Below are positions 26,289 to 34,796 of a DNA stretch of 64,000 nucleotides, piece after piece. The stretch is taken from NCBI RefSeq assembly GCF_000447295.1, contig NZ_KE650771.1:1063151-1127150 (forward strand), written 5' to 3'. Within the stretch, counting starts at the first letter, position 1, and every line of letters begins with the position of its first letter. Under the pieces are notes generated by a model. It worked only from the letters and a program-made list of their open reading frames with translations, searched no databases and was not told where the DNA came from. The position numbers and the translations under genes were made by a program. Source of the DNA: Fischerella sp. PCC 9431 (GTDB lineage Bacteria > Cyanobacteriota > Cyanobacteriia > Cyanobacteriales > Nostocaceae).

Positions 26289-27263
26289 ATGGCTCCACTG
26301 GTTGCAAACTACTACTTAACTTATCGCTGTAATGCTAGATGTCACTTTTGTAACATTTGGGCGTTAGAACCTGGAAAAGAAGCTGATTTTGAGACAATTA
26401 AACATAATTTGAATGATTTACGCCGTCTGGGAGTCAAATATGTAGACTTTACAGGTGGTGAACCACTGCTGCGGCAAGATGTAGGTCAGATTTATACTGA
26501 GGCAAAGCGCCAAGGTTTTTATACCAGCATGACCACAAACACAATTTTGTATCCGCAGAAAGCAAAAGAAATTCAGGGGTTAGTGGACTTTTTGAATTTC
26601 TCTTTGGATGGGGCGGATGCAGAAACTCACGATCACTCACGTGGAGTGAAAATTTTTGACAACTTGGTCGAGTCGGTAAAAATTGCTAAGTCTTTGGGAG
26701 AATTTCCAGTCCTCAATCATACCGTCACTGCCCAAAACTACGAACGTATTGATGAAGTAGGTGAACTGGGTAAAAATTTGGGTGTGCGCGTCTGGCTGAA
26801 TCCTGCTTTCACAGCCCATGAACACTACAACTCAAACAAAAATCCTACTCCTCAAATGGTAGCGGCAATCGAAGCTACTGCCAAGAAATATAAGAATGTC
26901 GGGTACAATAGGGCTGCATTGGCTTTTATTGAAGCTGGAGGCAATGACACTAAAAATCCTCGCTGTAAGGCGGTAGATGCAGTCATTGCAATTTCTCCTA
27001 ACGATGAGCTGTTGCTACCTTGTTACCACTTTGCTCAAACCGGAGTTCCCATCCAGGGAAGGCTTTACGAACTTTATCGTGAGTCCGAGGAGGTAGAAAG
27101 TTACCGCCAATCTCAAGGTAAGTTAAAAGTGTGTGAAGGGTGTACAGTTTGGTGTTATCTGATACCCAGCTTCTTTATGGGTGTTGACAAATACTGGTGG
27201 TTGAATCAAGTGACCTATGCCAGCGAATTTCTGGCCCGAAAACGATTCTTACAAAGAGCTTGA
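26289..27263 (+). CDS. radical SAM protein with C-terminal SPASM-like cysteines
   Basis: A 324-residue radical SAM enzyme. The cluster motif CNARCHFC (Cys14, 18, 21) binds the 4Fe-4S cluster that cleaves S-adenosylmethionine; VDFTGGEPLLR is the GGEP motif contacting SAM. A C-terminal cysteine group (NPRCKAVD, LLPCYHF, CEGCTVWC) resembles the auxiliary-cluster SPASM or twitch region. The substrate is unknown. The glycosyltransferase gene starts 47 bases before its stop, in another frame, so expression is coupled; the pair may modify or build a glycolipid or glycopeptide. Confidence 0.87.
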   Translation: MAPLVANYYLTYRCNARCHFCNIWALEPGKEADFETIKHNLNDLRRLGVKYVDFTGGEPLLRQDVGQIYTEAKRQGFYTSMTTNTILYPQKAKEIQGLVDFLNFSLDGADAETHDHSRGVKIFDNLVESVKIAKSLGEFPVLNHTVTAQNYERIDEVGELGKNLGVRVWLNPAFTAHEHYNSNKNPTPQMVAAIEATAKKYKNVGYNRAALAFIEAGGNDTKNPRCKAVDAVIAISPNDELLLPCYHFAQTGVPIQGRLYELYRESEEVESYRQSQGKLKVCEGCTVWCYLIPSFFMGVDKYWWLNQVTYASEFLARKRFLQRA

Positions 27264-28623
27264 TCCGCTCGACTCTTTACTTTCTGATTTATCAATGGAA
27301 GAGGAGTTAGAAGAACAGACATCGCCTTGTGTGTCTGTTCCATCCCGGTTTCAAGGTCGCAGACGCAAAGCTGCTCTAGTTCTGACAATGGTCTGGAGTG
27401 GCACGATCGCTTTGCATCTTGTTTCCTGGGGTTATTTGTTCGTACTAGGACTGACTACTATCATCGGGCTTCATGTATTTGTGCTGGTGTTTGCTAGACC
27501 GCGCCATAGTCATGAAAGCATAGAGGGTGATTATCCTTATGTTTCGGTGTTAGTAGCTGCAAAAAATGAGGAAGCTGTAATTGGCAAACTCGTGAAAAAC
27601 CTTTGTAATCTGGAATACCCAGAAGGAAAGTACGAAGTTTGGATTATTGATGATAACAGCAGCGATCGGACACCGCAGTTTTTAGCAGAACTGGCTCACA
27701 AATACGAGCAATTAAAAATTCTGCAACGCTCGCCAGGATCTGGTGGTGGCAAATCTGGAGCCTTAAATCAAGTTTTGCCACTCACCAAAGGTGAGGTTTT
27801 GGCTGTGTTTGATGCAGATGCTCAAGTATCACCTGACATCCTCCTACGAGTTGTTCCTTTGTTTGAACGTCAAAAAGTGGGGGCGGTGCAAGTGCGAAAA
27901 GCGATCGCCAACGCCAAAGAAAACTTTTGGACAAAGGGACAAATGGCAGAAATGGCAATAGATGCCTATTTACAACAGGGACGGACTGTCATTGGTGGCT
28001 TAGGCGAATTACGGGGTAACGGTCAATTTGTCCGGCGAGAAGCATTAAAAAGTTGCGGTGGCTGGAATGAAGAGACAATCACTGATGATTTGGATCTAAC
28101 ATTCCGCCTCCACCTAGACAACTGGGATATAGAAAATGTCTTCAGCACCGCAGTTGAAGAAGAGGGTGTAACAAGTGCGATCGCTCTTTGGCATCAGCGC
28201 AACCGTTGGGCGGAGGGTGGTTATCAACGCTATCTGGATTATTGGGATTTAATTCTCAAAAACCGCATGGGTAGCCGCAAAACTTGGGATATGCTGGTTT
28301 TCCTGCTCAGTCAGTATATTTTGCCCTCAGCAGCAGTACCAGATTTATTGATGGCGATCGCTCGGCATCGTCCACCAATACTCAGCCCTATGACAACTTT
28401 GACTATTTCAATGTCTATGGCAGGTATGTTTGCTGGTCTAGCAAGGATCAGAAAACAAAAAGGGCTGAATTTATCTAGTTATTTTGTGCTGCTGCTTCAG
28501 ACTTTGCGTGGTACTCTCTATATGCTTCACTGGTTAATAGTCATCAGTAGCACAACCGCTCGTATGTCTGTGCGTCCTAAGCGTTTGAAATGGGTGAAAA
28601 CTGTACATACAGGAAATAAGTAA
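27217..28623 (+). CDS. membrane glycosyltransferase family 2 (processive type)
   Basis: A 468-residue GT2 enzyme. Two membrane segments at about residues 53-90 precede the cytosolic GT-A domain: VSVLVAAKNEEAVIGKLV, IIDDNSSDRT, VFDADAQ (DxD), ITDDLDLTFRL (TED-like) and QRNRWAEGG (QxxRW-like). More hydrophobic segments follow after residue 360. This is the layout of cellulose- and hyaluronan-synthase-like enzymes that polymerise sugar and move the chain across the membrane. The product is unknown. The coding start overlaps the radical SAM gene by 47 bases, implying translational coupling. A PilZ domain is not seen. Confidence 0.88.
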   Translation: MPANFWPENDSYKELDPLDSLLSDLSMEEELEEQTSPCVSVPSRFQGRRRKAALVLTMVWSGTIALHLVSWGYLFVLGLTTIIGLHVFVLVFARPRHSHESIEGDYPYVSVLVAAKNEEAVIGKLVKNLCNLEYPEGKYEVWIIDDNSSDRTPQFLAELAHKYEQLKILQRSPGSGGGKSGALNQVLPLTKGEVLAVFDADAQVSPDILLRVVPLFERQKVGAVQVRKAIANAKENFWTKGQMAEMAIDAYLQQGRTVIGGLGELRGNGQFVRREALKSCGGWNEETITDDLDLTFRLHLDNWDIENVFSTAVEEEGVTSAIALWHQRNRWAEGGYQRYLDYWDLILKNRMGSRKTWDMLVFLLSQYILPSAAVPDLLMAIARHRPPILSPMTTLTISMSMAGMFAGLARIRKQKGLNLSSYFVLLLQTLRGTLYMLHWLIVISSTTARMSVRPKRLKWVKTVHTGNK

Positions 28624-28701
28624 ACCACCCAGCGCTCACGCTTGTCGTAGAGCGCGGGTCTTACTGATTCATTTTTCTAGTTCATTTTTAATTTGCCCAA
28701 A

Positions 28702-28729
28702 GCTCAAGACAGCTGTGACTTTCTTGAGC
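28702..28729 (+). terminator. weak hairpin after the glycosyltransferase gene
   Basis: Perfect arms GCTCAAGA/TCTTGAGC around a 12-base loop, followed by AATTTGTT, 79 bases after the glycosyltransferase stop. The U-run is weak, so termination is plausible, not certain. Confidence 0.4.
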
Positions 28730-28840
28730 AATTTGTTATGGATGGGTATTGAAGGTGCGATTGGAATTTGTGATCGTCGTTTATTCTTCGCTTTATCTTT
28801 GGTGTTCCTCTAGTCTCCCCTGGTCTCAATTTTCCTATGC

Positions 28841-28877
28841 AAAAACAGAAGGCGATTTTCCCAAAAAACACCTTCTG
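28841..28877 (-). terminator. intrinsic terminator of the TerB-like protein gene
   Basis: Arms CAGAAGG/CCTTCTG (28846-28877) followed on the minus strand by UUUUUG, 35 bases after the stop of the gene. Confidence 0.7.
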
Positions 28878-28911
28878 AATGGGGAAACATGAGTGCGATC
28901 GCGTTTCTTCG

Positions 28912-29970
28912 CTAACTAAACTCAATCGTATCCACGAAGTTGATAATACTCTGCTTCAGATTTTGGGCTTCCTGTTTCACACCAGCCGGAGTTTCACCAT
29001 CACAGAAACTGCGCTGACTACTGACTATATACAAAAAGTCTCCATCAATAAATGCTAAGAGTCCTCGATAGGCATCACATTTGACAGCTGTACCATTGTT
29101 CCCTGTTTTAGGAACCGTTGAACCTTCAGGCATATTTACTAATGCAAAGTAAGCACCTTCTAATACATCTGGCAGATATTCAGTGTAATCCACCGAAGCA
29201 TCTGGTAAATTAGATGCGATCGCACTAGGCACATACTTGTTCAAAAGAATAGACCTTAAATATTCTTCCTGTCCCACAGATTCCATGTCATCCATTTGTT
29301 GAGGAGGCAGGGAACTATAATCGATTCTGAATAGGGAACCAAGATCATCAGAAAAAGCCACCATTCCTTCTTGACTATCAATCATCGCCCCCTGTTTGAG
29401 GCTGGATGGAACAGGAACTGTAAAATTACCAGCAGGTGACTCATATATTGGCTGGCTAGACATTGATTCTAGGAAGTCTTCATCTTCTTCCAGGAAGTCT
29501 TCATCATCATCATCTTCTGCTTCTTCAAAAGCGGTAATTACTTCCTCTACAATTTCCTTCGCTTCGTCATCTTCTAGTTCCAAGGCTTGTTGTAGCTTTT
29601 TGAGTAGGGTTGCTTTCCCCCTGGGAATTCGCAGATCTTCTTCATCTACCAGCATACTCACCCCCGCAGCAAAAGCATCCGGGATTAATTCATCATCCAA
29701 TGATTCATAAGCGGTGTTGAAAAGTGTTCCGACTCCTTCATCTTCAGCAAGGGCTAAAAGTTTATCGATCATTTCTAATAATTCATCGTCGGAATATTCG
29801 TCAAAAATTTCAAATCCCCAGAGAATATCCGTTAATAGTTCTGCATCTACATCTTCTATGGAAGAGTCAGCAATTGCAGTCACAACTGCGACTGCTGCGA
29901 TCGCTTCGTTTGGATTGAGTGATTCTTCCAATACTTCTTCCGACTCGAAAAATTTGTCGTACTTACCCAT
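28912..29970 (-). CDS. acidic TerB-like protein of unknown function
   Basis: A 352-residue, strongly acidic protein. The N-terminal ~150 residues are all-helical and resemble a TerB/DjlA-type domain (AIAAVAVVTAIADSSIEDVD, DELIPDAFAAGVSMLVDEED, regularly spaced acidic residues). A Glu/Asp-rich linker (about residues 150-168) leads to a separate C-terminal alpha/beta domain (VPVPSSLKQGAMIDSQEGMV, KCDAYRGLLAFIDGDFLYIV) of no family I recognise. TerB domains bind metal ions and occur in membrane-linked stress systems, but no other ter genes are near. No signal peptide. Function unknown. Confidence 0.75.
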   Translation of the reverse strand: MGKYDKFFESEEVLEESLNPNEAIAAVAVVTAIADSSIEDVDAELLTDILWGFEIFDEYSDDELLEMIDKLLALAEDEGVGTLFNTAYESLDDELIPDAFAAGVSMLVDEEDLRIPRGKATLLKKLQQALELEDDEAKEIVEEVITAFEEAEDDDDEDFLEEDEDFLESMSSQPIYESPAGNFTVPVPSSLKQGAMIDSQEGMVAFSDDLGSLFRIDYSSLPPQQMDDMESVGQEEYLRSILLNKYVPSAIASNLPDASVDYTEYLPDVLEGAYFALVNMPEGSTVPKTGNNGTAVKCDAYRGLLAFIDGDFLYIVSSQRSFCDGETPAGVKQEAQNLKQSIINFVDTIEFS

Positions 29971-30348
29971 GATTTTTCCTCCGTTGTCTGGTGTGATTGG
30001 GTCGTTAATTAATGGCTGAAGTCATTTTTCAAATTGGTCTTACTAAGTAGTAATGATTGAATTTGTAATTTAATAACCTGTTCTTAATCTTTTTTTGAAC
30101 CACCAAGCACTATATACTATATGGACATCCTATGTGAGGCAAAGCATTTTCATCGTTTATACCATTTCGATTTGAAATTTTGGATTGTCGAAGCTTGATG
30201 TATTAAGTACCTTGATATTTCATCTGTAGTATTCATTTTTGTATTGGTTGTTCAGTTTGGATTTGAGCATATATTTTTGCATCAAATTGAAAAACCATTT
30301 TAGAGGATATTTTCTTGCTGATGGCATATACTGAATCTACGGAGTGTA
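29971..30348. other. spacer upstream of the TerB-like gene
   Basis: 378 AT-rich bases; no gene or strong structure seen. It includes the promoter of the TerB-like gene and the end of the hydrolase gene. Confidence 0.4.
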
Positions 30349-31569
30349 CTACTCATTTTTTTTTGAAAGAAAGCGTTGGGCAATATCCTTATAGAAATTG
30401 GGATCTGTCCAGTAACCTAAATGCGCCTTTTCCCCCCAAGAAGTTTCATATTCCATTCGCATATTATCTAAGCTGTCGTAATAATCTAAGTGACCACTGA
30501 TTGGATCTTGTAGATGATAATAATTTACCCAGCGAATTTTTTCTAGTTGGCATTCTACTGGGTTTTTAGTCAGGTATGGAGTTAATCGAATATATAAAGG
30601 CTTTACACGAAAAGAATTTAAGTGTTCTAATATTCTTTGTCTGATGTACTGATGCTGCTGTGCCATTTCTCTGAAGAAAAAAGCGATCTTATCTAATGGC
30701 GAACCGAAAGTGATTAGCCCTGTAATCTTATCAATAAGTAAGCTTTTGCCCAGATCTTTAGATAGACTTGCTTCTATGCATAAAAGATTTAATGTGTCGT
30801 AAGCAATACAGCTACCGAGGGAATGTCCTGCTATGATCACTTGCTCATAATTTGCCGCTTTATCCTTGAGAATCGCTTTGAGCAGTGTTAATGATTCCGC
30901 TAGTATTTGTTCACGAATTTTATGGTAAGGTGATTTTACGGTTTTTGTGGTATATATAGCGACATCTCCCACCAAGTTTACTAGTAAAGGAGTTATCAGT
31001 TTCCTGCTTAATTTCCAAGCTGGTTGTAGAAACTTGCCTTGAAGAAATGGACTTAATAACAGTAGAATTACGTAAACAATAATGCGCAACAAAGGATAGA
31101 TAGTGTTAAATAATCGTAAAAATATAGTTACCCAGCGCAGGCGATATTTAAAAAAACTATTCCAATTTTTCTCTTTCAAAATATCATCTAATTTAGATTG
31201 ATTTTCCTTGCGACTATAAAATGCAATTGTCCCTTCTAGTGTCTGGTCTGCCCATTGCAATACTTCTGTTACACTAATTTTATTTTCAGTATCAGCTCCC
31301 CAATAATATTCATGAATATCGATAAAATCATCTGCTGGAAATTTATGAGTGCTAAGACGTACAAAGCTTTCTATCCAACTACTACCATTCGATAGTCTTC
31401 GTTTAGCAATTAAGTGTTCTAACATGATTGGTAAACTCTGCCCTTCAAAGTGTTTAACTAAATTTTGGGCAAAATAATCTACTGTTTCATAAGGTATTTG
31501 TTCACCGACACCGTGGATAATAATAAATGCTGTACGTCCTTGGGGAAATTTAATATCTTGAGAATTCAT
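30349..31569 (-). CDS. alpha/beta-hydrolase fold protein (lipase-like)
   Basis: A 406-residue protein. It opens with TAFIIIHGVGEQIPYETV, an oxyanion-type HG motif, and has the nucleophile elbow VIIAGHSLGSCIAYDTL, so the serine in GHSLG is the likely catalytic residue. A hydrophobic stretch near residues 145-180 (IVYVILLLLSPFLQG and flanks) may anchor it to a membrane. A later ITGLITFGSPLDKIAFF resembles the strand carrying the acid in lipases, and GHLDYYDS contains a candidate catalytic histidine. Its substrate is unknown; similar proteins are annotated as uncharacterised esterases. No partner genes are nearby. Confidence 0.75.
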   Translation of the reverse strand: MNSQDIKFPQGRTAFIIIHGVGEQIPYETVDYFAQNLVKHFEGQSLPIMLEHLIAKRRLSNGSSWIESFVRLSTHKFPADDFIDIHEYYWGADTENKISVTEVLQWADQTLEGTIAFYSRKENQSKLDDILKEKNWNSFFKYRLRWVTIFLRLFNTIYPLLRIIVYVILLLLSPFLQGKFLQPAWKLSRKLITPLLVNLVGDVAIYTTKTVKSPYHKIREQILAESLTLLKAILKDKAANYEQVIIAGHSLGSCIAYDTLNLLCIEASLSKDLGKSLLIDKITGLITFGSPLDKIAFFFREMAQQHQYIRQRILEHLNSFRVKPLYIRLTPYLTKNPVECQLEKIRWVNYYHLQDPISGHLDYYDSLDNMRMEYETSWGEKAHLGYWTDPNFYKDIAQRFLSKKNE

Positions 31570-32088
31570 AATAATTTAACACTTTTATAGTTGTTGTTAG
31601 TTATTAGTTAGTAGTTGTGTATTGGGGCAAACAACTACCAAGAAAAACTACCAGCAAATTAAAGGATTATCATAAATTAAAAAAATTAGCTATTATTTGG
31701 TAATAACTGGTTACAATCTGTAATTAACTGATTGATAACAGGTAATTCAGCAATCGTTGCTCTTAAAATTTTGAGTGCTGTTTTTCCAGATTTTCGCATG
31801 AGTGAAATCAAACAAGGCATTTATATAGATTCAAGATCAACAGATATAATTTCGGAAATATAAAGTGCAGATTTATTCGTTCTATATCACTTTTCAGATC
31901 TACTCTAAAATTAAATAAAATTTTCTCTATAACTTTGGACGTAGTGATCCCGAATAAAATATAAAGTAGATTATTAAAATAATAGATAAATTGAAGTTAG
32001 TCAATAAATAGACAAACTATTGCAGACTAATAAACTCAACTGCTTATTTTTGCTGAACAATAAAAAAGATTATCAGGAGTAAATACGG
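31570..32088. other. divergent promoter region, hydrolase/ppsA
   Basis: 519 AT-rich bases between divergent genes. No coding frame. A good Shine-Dalgarno (AGGAG) before the GTG of ppsA is the only clear signal; some TTAGTTAGTAGTT repeats lie near 31595. Confidence 0.45.
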
Positions 32089-34620
32089 GTGACTACAGTT
32101 ATAAAAGAAACTGCTCAACCAGATGCCAAAGAGCGATCGCTCATTCTCTGGTTCAATGAAGTTGGGATTGCTGATATACCGCTAGTAGGTGGCAAAAATG
32201 CATCTTTGGGTGAGATGATTCAACAGCTGACACCCAAAGGTGTAAACGTACCAATGGGGTTTGCAACTACTGCATATGCTTATCGCTACTTCATTGAGTC
32301 TGCTGGATTAGAAGCACAACTGCGTGAATTGTTTACTGACTTGGATGTTGATAATGTCAACAATTTACGTGAACGAGGTAAAAAAGCGCGATCGCTATTG
32401 ATACATACACCATTTCCATCAGAATTACGTGATGCGATCGCCCGTGCATATCAAAGTTTGTGTGAACAATATTATCTGGATACAGATGTAGCGGTTCGTT
32501 CTAGCGCCACCGCCGAAGATTTACCCGATGCAAGTTTTGCGGGACAGCAAGAAACCTACCTCAACGTAACTACAACTGCGGGAGTTTTAGCAGCTTGTCA
32601 CAAATGTTTTGCTTCTTTATTCACTGATCGCGCTATTTCTTATCGCCATATTAAAGGCTTTGATCACTTTAACATCGCCCTCGCCGTCGGTGTACAGAAA
32701 ATGGTGCGTTCTGACTTAGCATCTGCCGGAGTCATGTTCACCATCGAAACCGAAACGGGTTTCAAAGATGCAGCACTGATTACAGCTGCCTATGGTTTAG
32801 GAGAAAATGTTGTCCAAGGGTCAGTCAATCCTGATGAATATTATGTTTTTAAACCGACATTAAAAGCTGGATTTCGCTCAATAATTGATAAAAAATTGGG
32901 CAGCAAAGAATTAAAAATGGTTTATGATGACGGCTCTAAATTTACTAAAAATATTCTAGTTTCCAGTCCAGAAAAAAATAAATTTGCCATTACAGATGAT
33001 GAAATTTTACAACTAGGGCATTGGGCTTGTTTGATTGAAGATCATTATTCCCAAGTTAATGGCGTCTACACCCCGATGGACATTGAGTGGGCAAAAGATG
33101 GTATTACTAATGAATTATTTGTCGTTCAAGCGCGTCCAGAAACAGTACAATCTCAGAAAAGCCAGAATGTGTTGCGGACTTATAGACTTGCAGTAAGACA
33201 AGGGGGACATGGAGGACAGGGGGGACAAGGGAGACACGAAGGACAAGAAAGAATTTCTCTTTTGTCTTTTCCCGATCACCAATCCCCAATCCCCGATCCC
33301 TTAGTGACGGGACGTGCTGTTGGTTCCGCAATTAGTCAAGGGAAAGCACGAGTGATTTCCGAAGTCAGCAAAATTGACCAATTCCAACCAGGGGAAGTTT
33401 TGGTGACAGATAGAACTGACCCTGACTGGGAACCAATTATGAAGCGGGCGAGTTCAATTATTACTAATTCTGGGGGACGCACCTGTCATGCTGCAATTAT
33501 TGCTAGAGAACTGGGTGTACCTGCGATTGTCGGATGTGGGAATGCGACGGAAGTATTAAAAAGTGGTCAGGAAGTGACGGTTTCTTGTGCTGAAGGAGAA
33601 GAAGGAAAAGTTTACCCAGGATTATTACCTTTTGATGTGCAAGAAGTTGCTTTAAAAGATTTACCTCGTACCCGCACCCAAATTTTAATGAATGTAGGTA
33701 ATCCCCAGGAAGCTTTTAGTTTATCTGCAATTCCTAACGATGGAGTTGGTTTGGCGCGGACTGAATTTATCATCGCCAATCACATTCAAACCCATCCAAT
33801 GGCCTTGATTAAATATGACCAACTAGAAGATCAATTTGTCAAAGAAAAAATAGCAGAAATTACCACTCTTTACGATCACAAACCACAGTATTTTGTTGAG
33901 AAATTAGCGCAAGGCATTGGCAGAATTGCAGCAGCGTTTTATCCTAAACCAGTAATTGTGAGAATGTCAGACTTTAAGAGTAATGAGTATGCAAATTTAC
34001 TCGGCGGAAGGCAATTTGAACCCAAAGAAGAAAACCCCATGCTAGGTTGGCGGGGCGCTGCACGTTATTATGATCCAGGCTATCGCCAAGGTTTTGCTTT
34101 AGAGTGTCAGGCGATGAAGCGAGTCCGCGAAGAAATGGGTTTGGTTAATATTATACCCATGATTCCTTTTTGTCGCACTCCTGATGAAGGGCGGTTAGTG
34201 TTGGCAGAAATGGCGAAAAATGGTCTACATCAGGGTGAAAATGGTTTACAAGTTTATGTGATGTGCGAATTGCCTAATAATGTCATAATGGCTGAGGAGT
34301 TTGCTGAGGTATTTGATGGATTTTCAATTGGTTCTAATGATTTAACTCAGCTAACACTAGGCATAGACAGAGATTCAGCCCTAGTAGCAGGTTTGTTTGA
34401 CGAACGCAGTCAGGGGGTAAAGCAAATGGTAAAAATGGCGATCGCTGCGGCGAAAAAACATAATCGCAAAATTGGTATTTGCGGACAAGCACCCAGTGAT
34501 TATCCAGAGTTTGCTCAGTTTTTAGTAGAACAAGGTATTGATTCAATTAGTCTAAACCCTGATTCTGTATTAAAAACCATGCTAGAAGTGTCGAAAGTAG
34601 AGGAAAGGGATCGGGGATAG
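32089..34620 (+). CDS. ppsA: phosphoenolpyruvate synthase, with in-frame repeat insertion
   Basis: An 843-residue PEP synthase that converts pyruvate, ATP and water to PEP, AMP and phosphate. The start is GTG with AGGAG nine bases before it. The N-terminal ATP-binding domain includes VGGKNASLGEMIQ, RSSATAEDLPDASFAGQQET and FVVQARPETVQS. The phosphohistidine domain has GGRTCHAAIIARELG, catalytic His467. The C-terminal PEP/pyruvate barrel has VMCELPNNV and SIGSNDLTQLTLG. Between the first two domains about 35 residues (QGGHGGQGGQGRHEG onwards) are read in frame from a GGACAAGG repeat tract (33196-33300). The last codons (EERDRG) come from a GGGATCGGGGATAG repeat. Both insertions sit where a linker or tail can tolerate change. 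Confidence 0.93.
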   Translation: MTTVIKETAQPDAKERSLILWFNEVGIADIPLVGGKNASLGEMIQQLTPKGVNVPMGFATTAYAYRYFIESAGLEAQLRELFTDLDVDNVNNLRERGKKARSLLIHTPFPSELRDAIARAYQSLCEQYYLDTDVAVRSSATAEDLPDASFAGQQETYLNVTTTAGVLAACHKCFASLFTDRAISYRHIKGFDHFNIALAVGVQKMVRSDLASAGVMFTIETETGFKDAALITAAYGLGENVVQGSVNPDEYYVFKPTLKAGFRSIIDKKLGSKELKMVYDDGSKFTKNILVSSPEKNKFAITDDEILQLGHWACLIEDHYSQVNGVYTPMDIEWAKDGITNELFVVQARPETVQSQKSQNVLRTYRLAVRQGGHGGQGGQGRHEGQERISLLSFPDHQSPIPDPLVTGRAVGSAISQGKARVISEVSKIDQFQPGEVLVTDRTDPDWEPIMKRASSIITNSGGRTCHAAIIARELGVPAIVGCGNATEVLKSGQEVTVSCAEGEEGKVYPGLLPFDVQEVALKDLPRTRTQILMNVGNPQEAFSLSAIPNDGVGLARTEFIIANHIQTHPMALIKYDQLEDQFVKEKIAEITTLYDHKPQYFVEKLAQGIGRIAAAFYPKPVIVRMSDFKSNEYANLLGGRQFEPKEENPMLGWRGAARYYDPGYRQGFALECQAMKRVREEMGLVNIIPMIPFCRTPDEGRLVLAEMAKNGLHQGENGLQVYVMCELPNNVIMAEEFAEVFDGFSIGSNDLTQLTLGIDRDSALVAGLFDERSQGVKQMVKMAIAAAKKHNRKIGICGQAPSDYPEFAQFLVEQGIDSISLNPDSVLKTMLEVSKVEERDRG
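33196..33300. repeat. repeat tract inserted in frame in ppsA
   Basis: Purine-rich GGGGGACATGGAGGACA and ACAAGGGAGACA units, a TTTCTC centre, then CCAATCCCC/CCGATCCC units. Intergenic copies of the same design lie at 39492 and 51205. It encodes a Gly/Gln-rich linker followed by a Pro-rich one. Confidence 0.7.
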
Positions 34621-34700
34621 GGGATTGGGGATTGGGAAAGAAGGGACAAGGGGGACAAGGAGGACACGGGAGAATAACTCATGACTATTGACCCTTGTAC
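34606..34700. repeat. short-tandem-repeat tract after ppsA
   Basis: GGGATCGGGGATAGGGGATTG and GGACAAGGGGGACAAGGAGGACA units. The tract supplies the ppsA stop codon and the six codons before it. Confidence 0.7.
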
Positions 34701-34704
34701 AGAC

Positions 34705-34755
34705 GCGTAGACGCTCGTAAGAGCGGCTTCTCGCAAGAGTATAATCGCGTCTCTA
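34705..34755 (-). repeat. 52-bp dispersed element, copy 2 (inverted)
   Basis: Reverse complement of the element at 20044-20095, with a few changes in the middle (GCGAG for CCTTG). It lies between the ppsA end repeat and the GT39 gene. Confidence 0.7.
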
Positions 34756-34796
34756 CTATTGACCATTGACCATTGACAAATAACTATTGACCAATG
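34756..34796. repeat. ATTGACC heptad repeats ahead of the GT39 gene
   Basis: ATTGACC, ATTGACC, ATTGACAAATAACT and ATTGACCAATGAC units. The last contains the start ATG at 34794. Confidence 0.7.

Noticed and set aside
29396-30019. Ser-rich plus-strand frames opposite the acidic TerB-like gene
   Set aside because: They are complementary to GAA/GAT-rich codons of the true gene and have no independent support.
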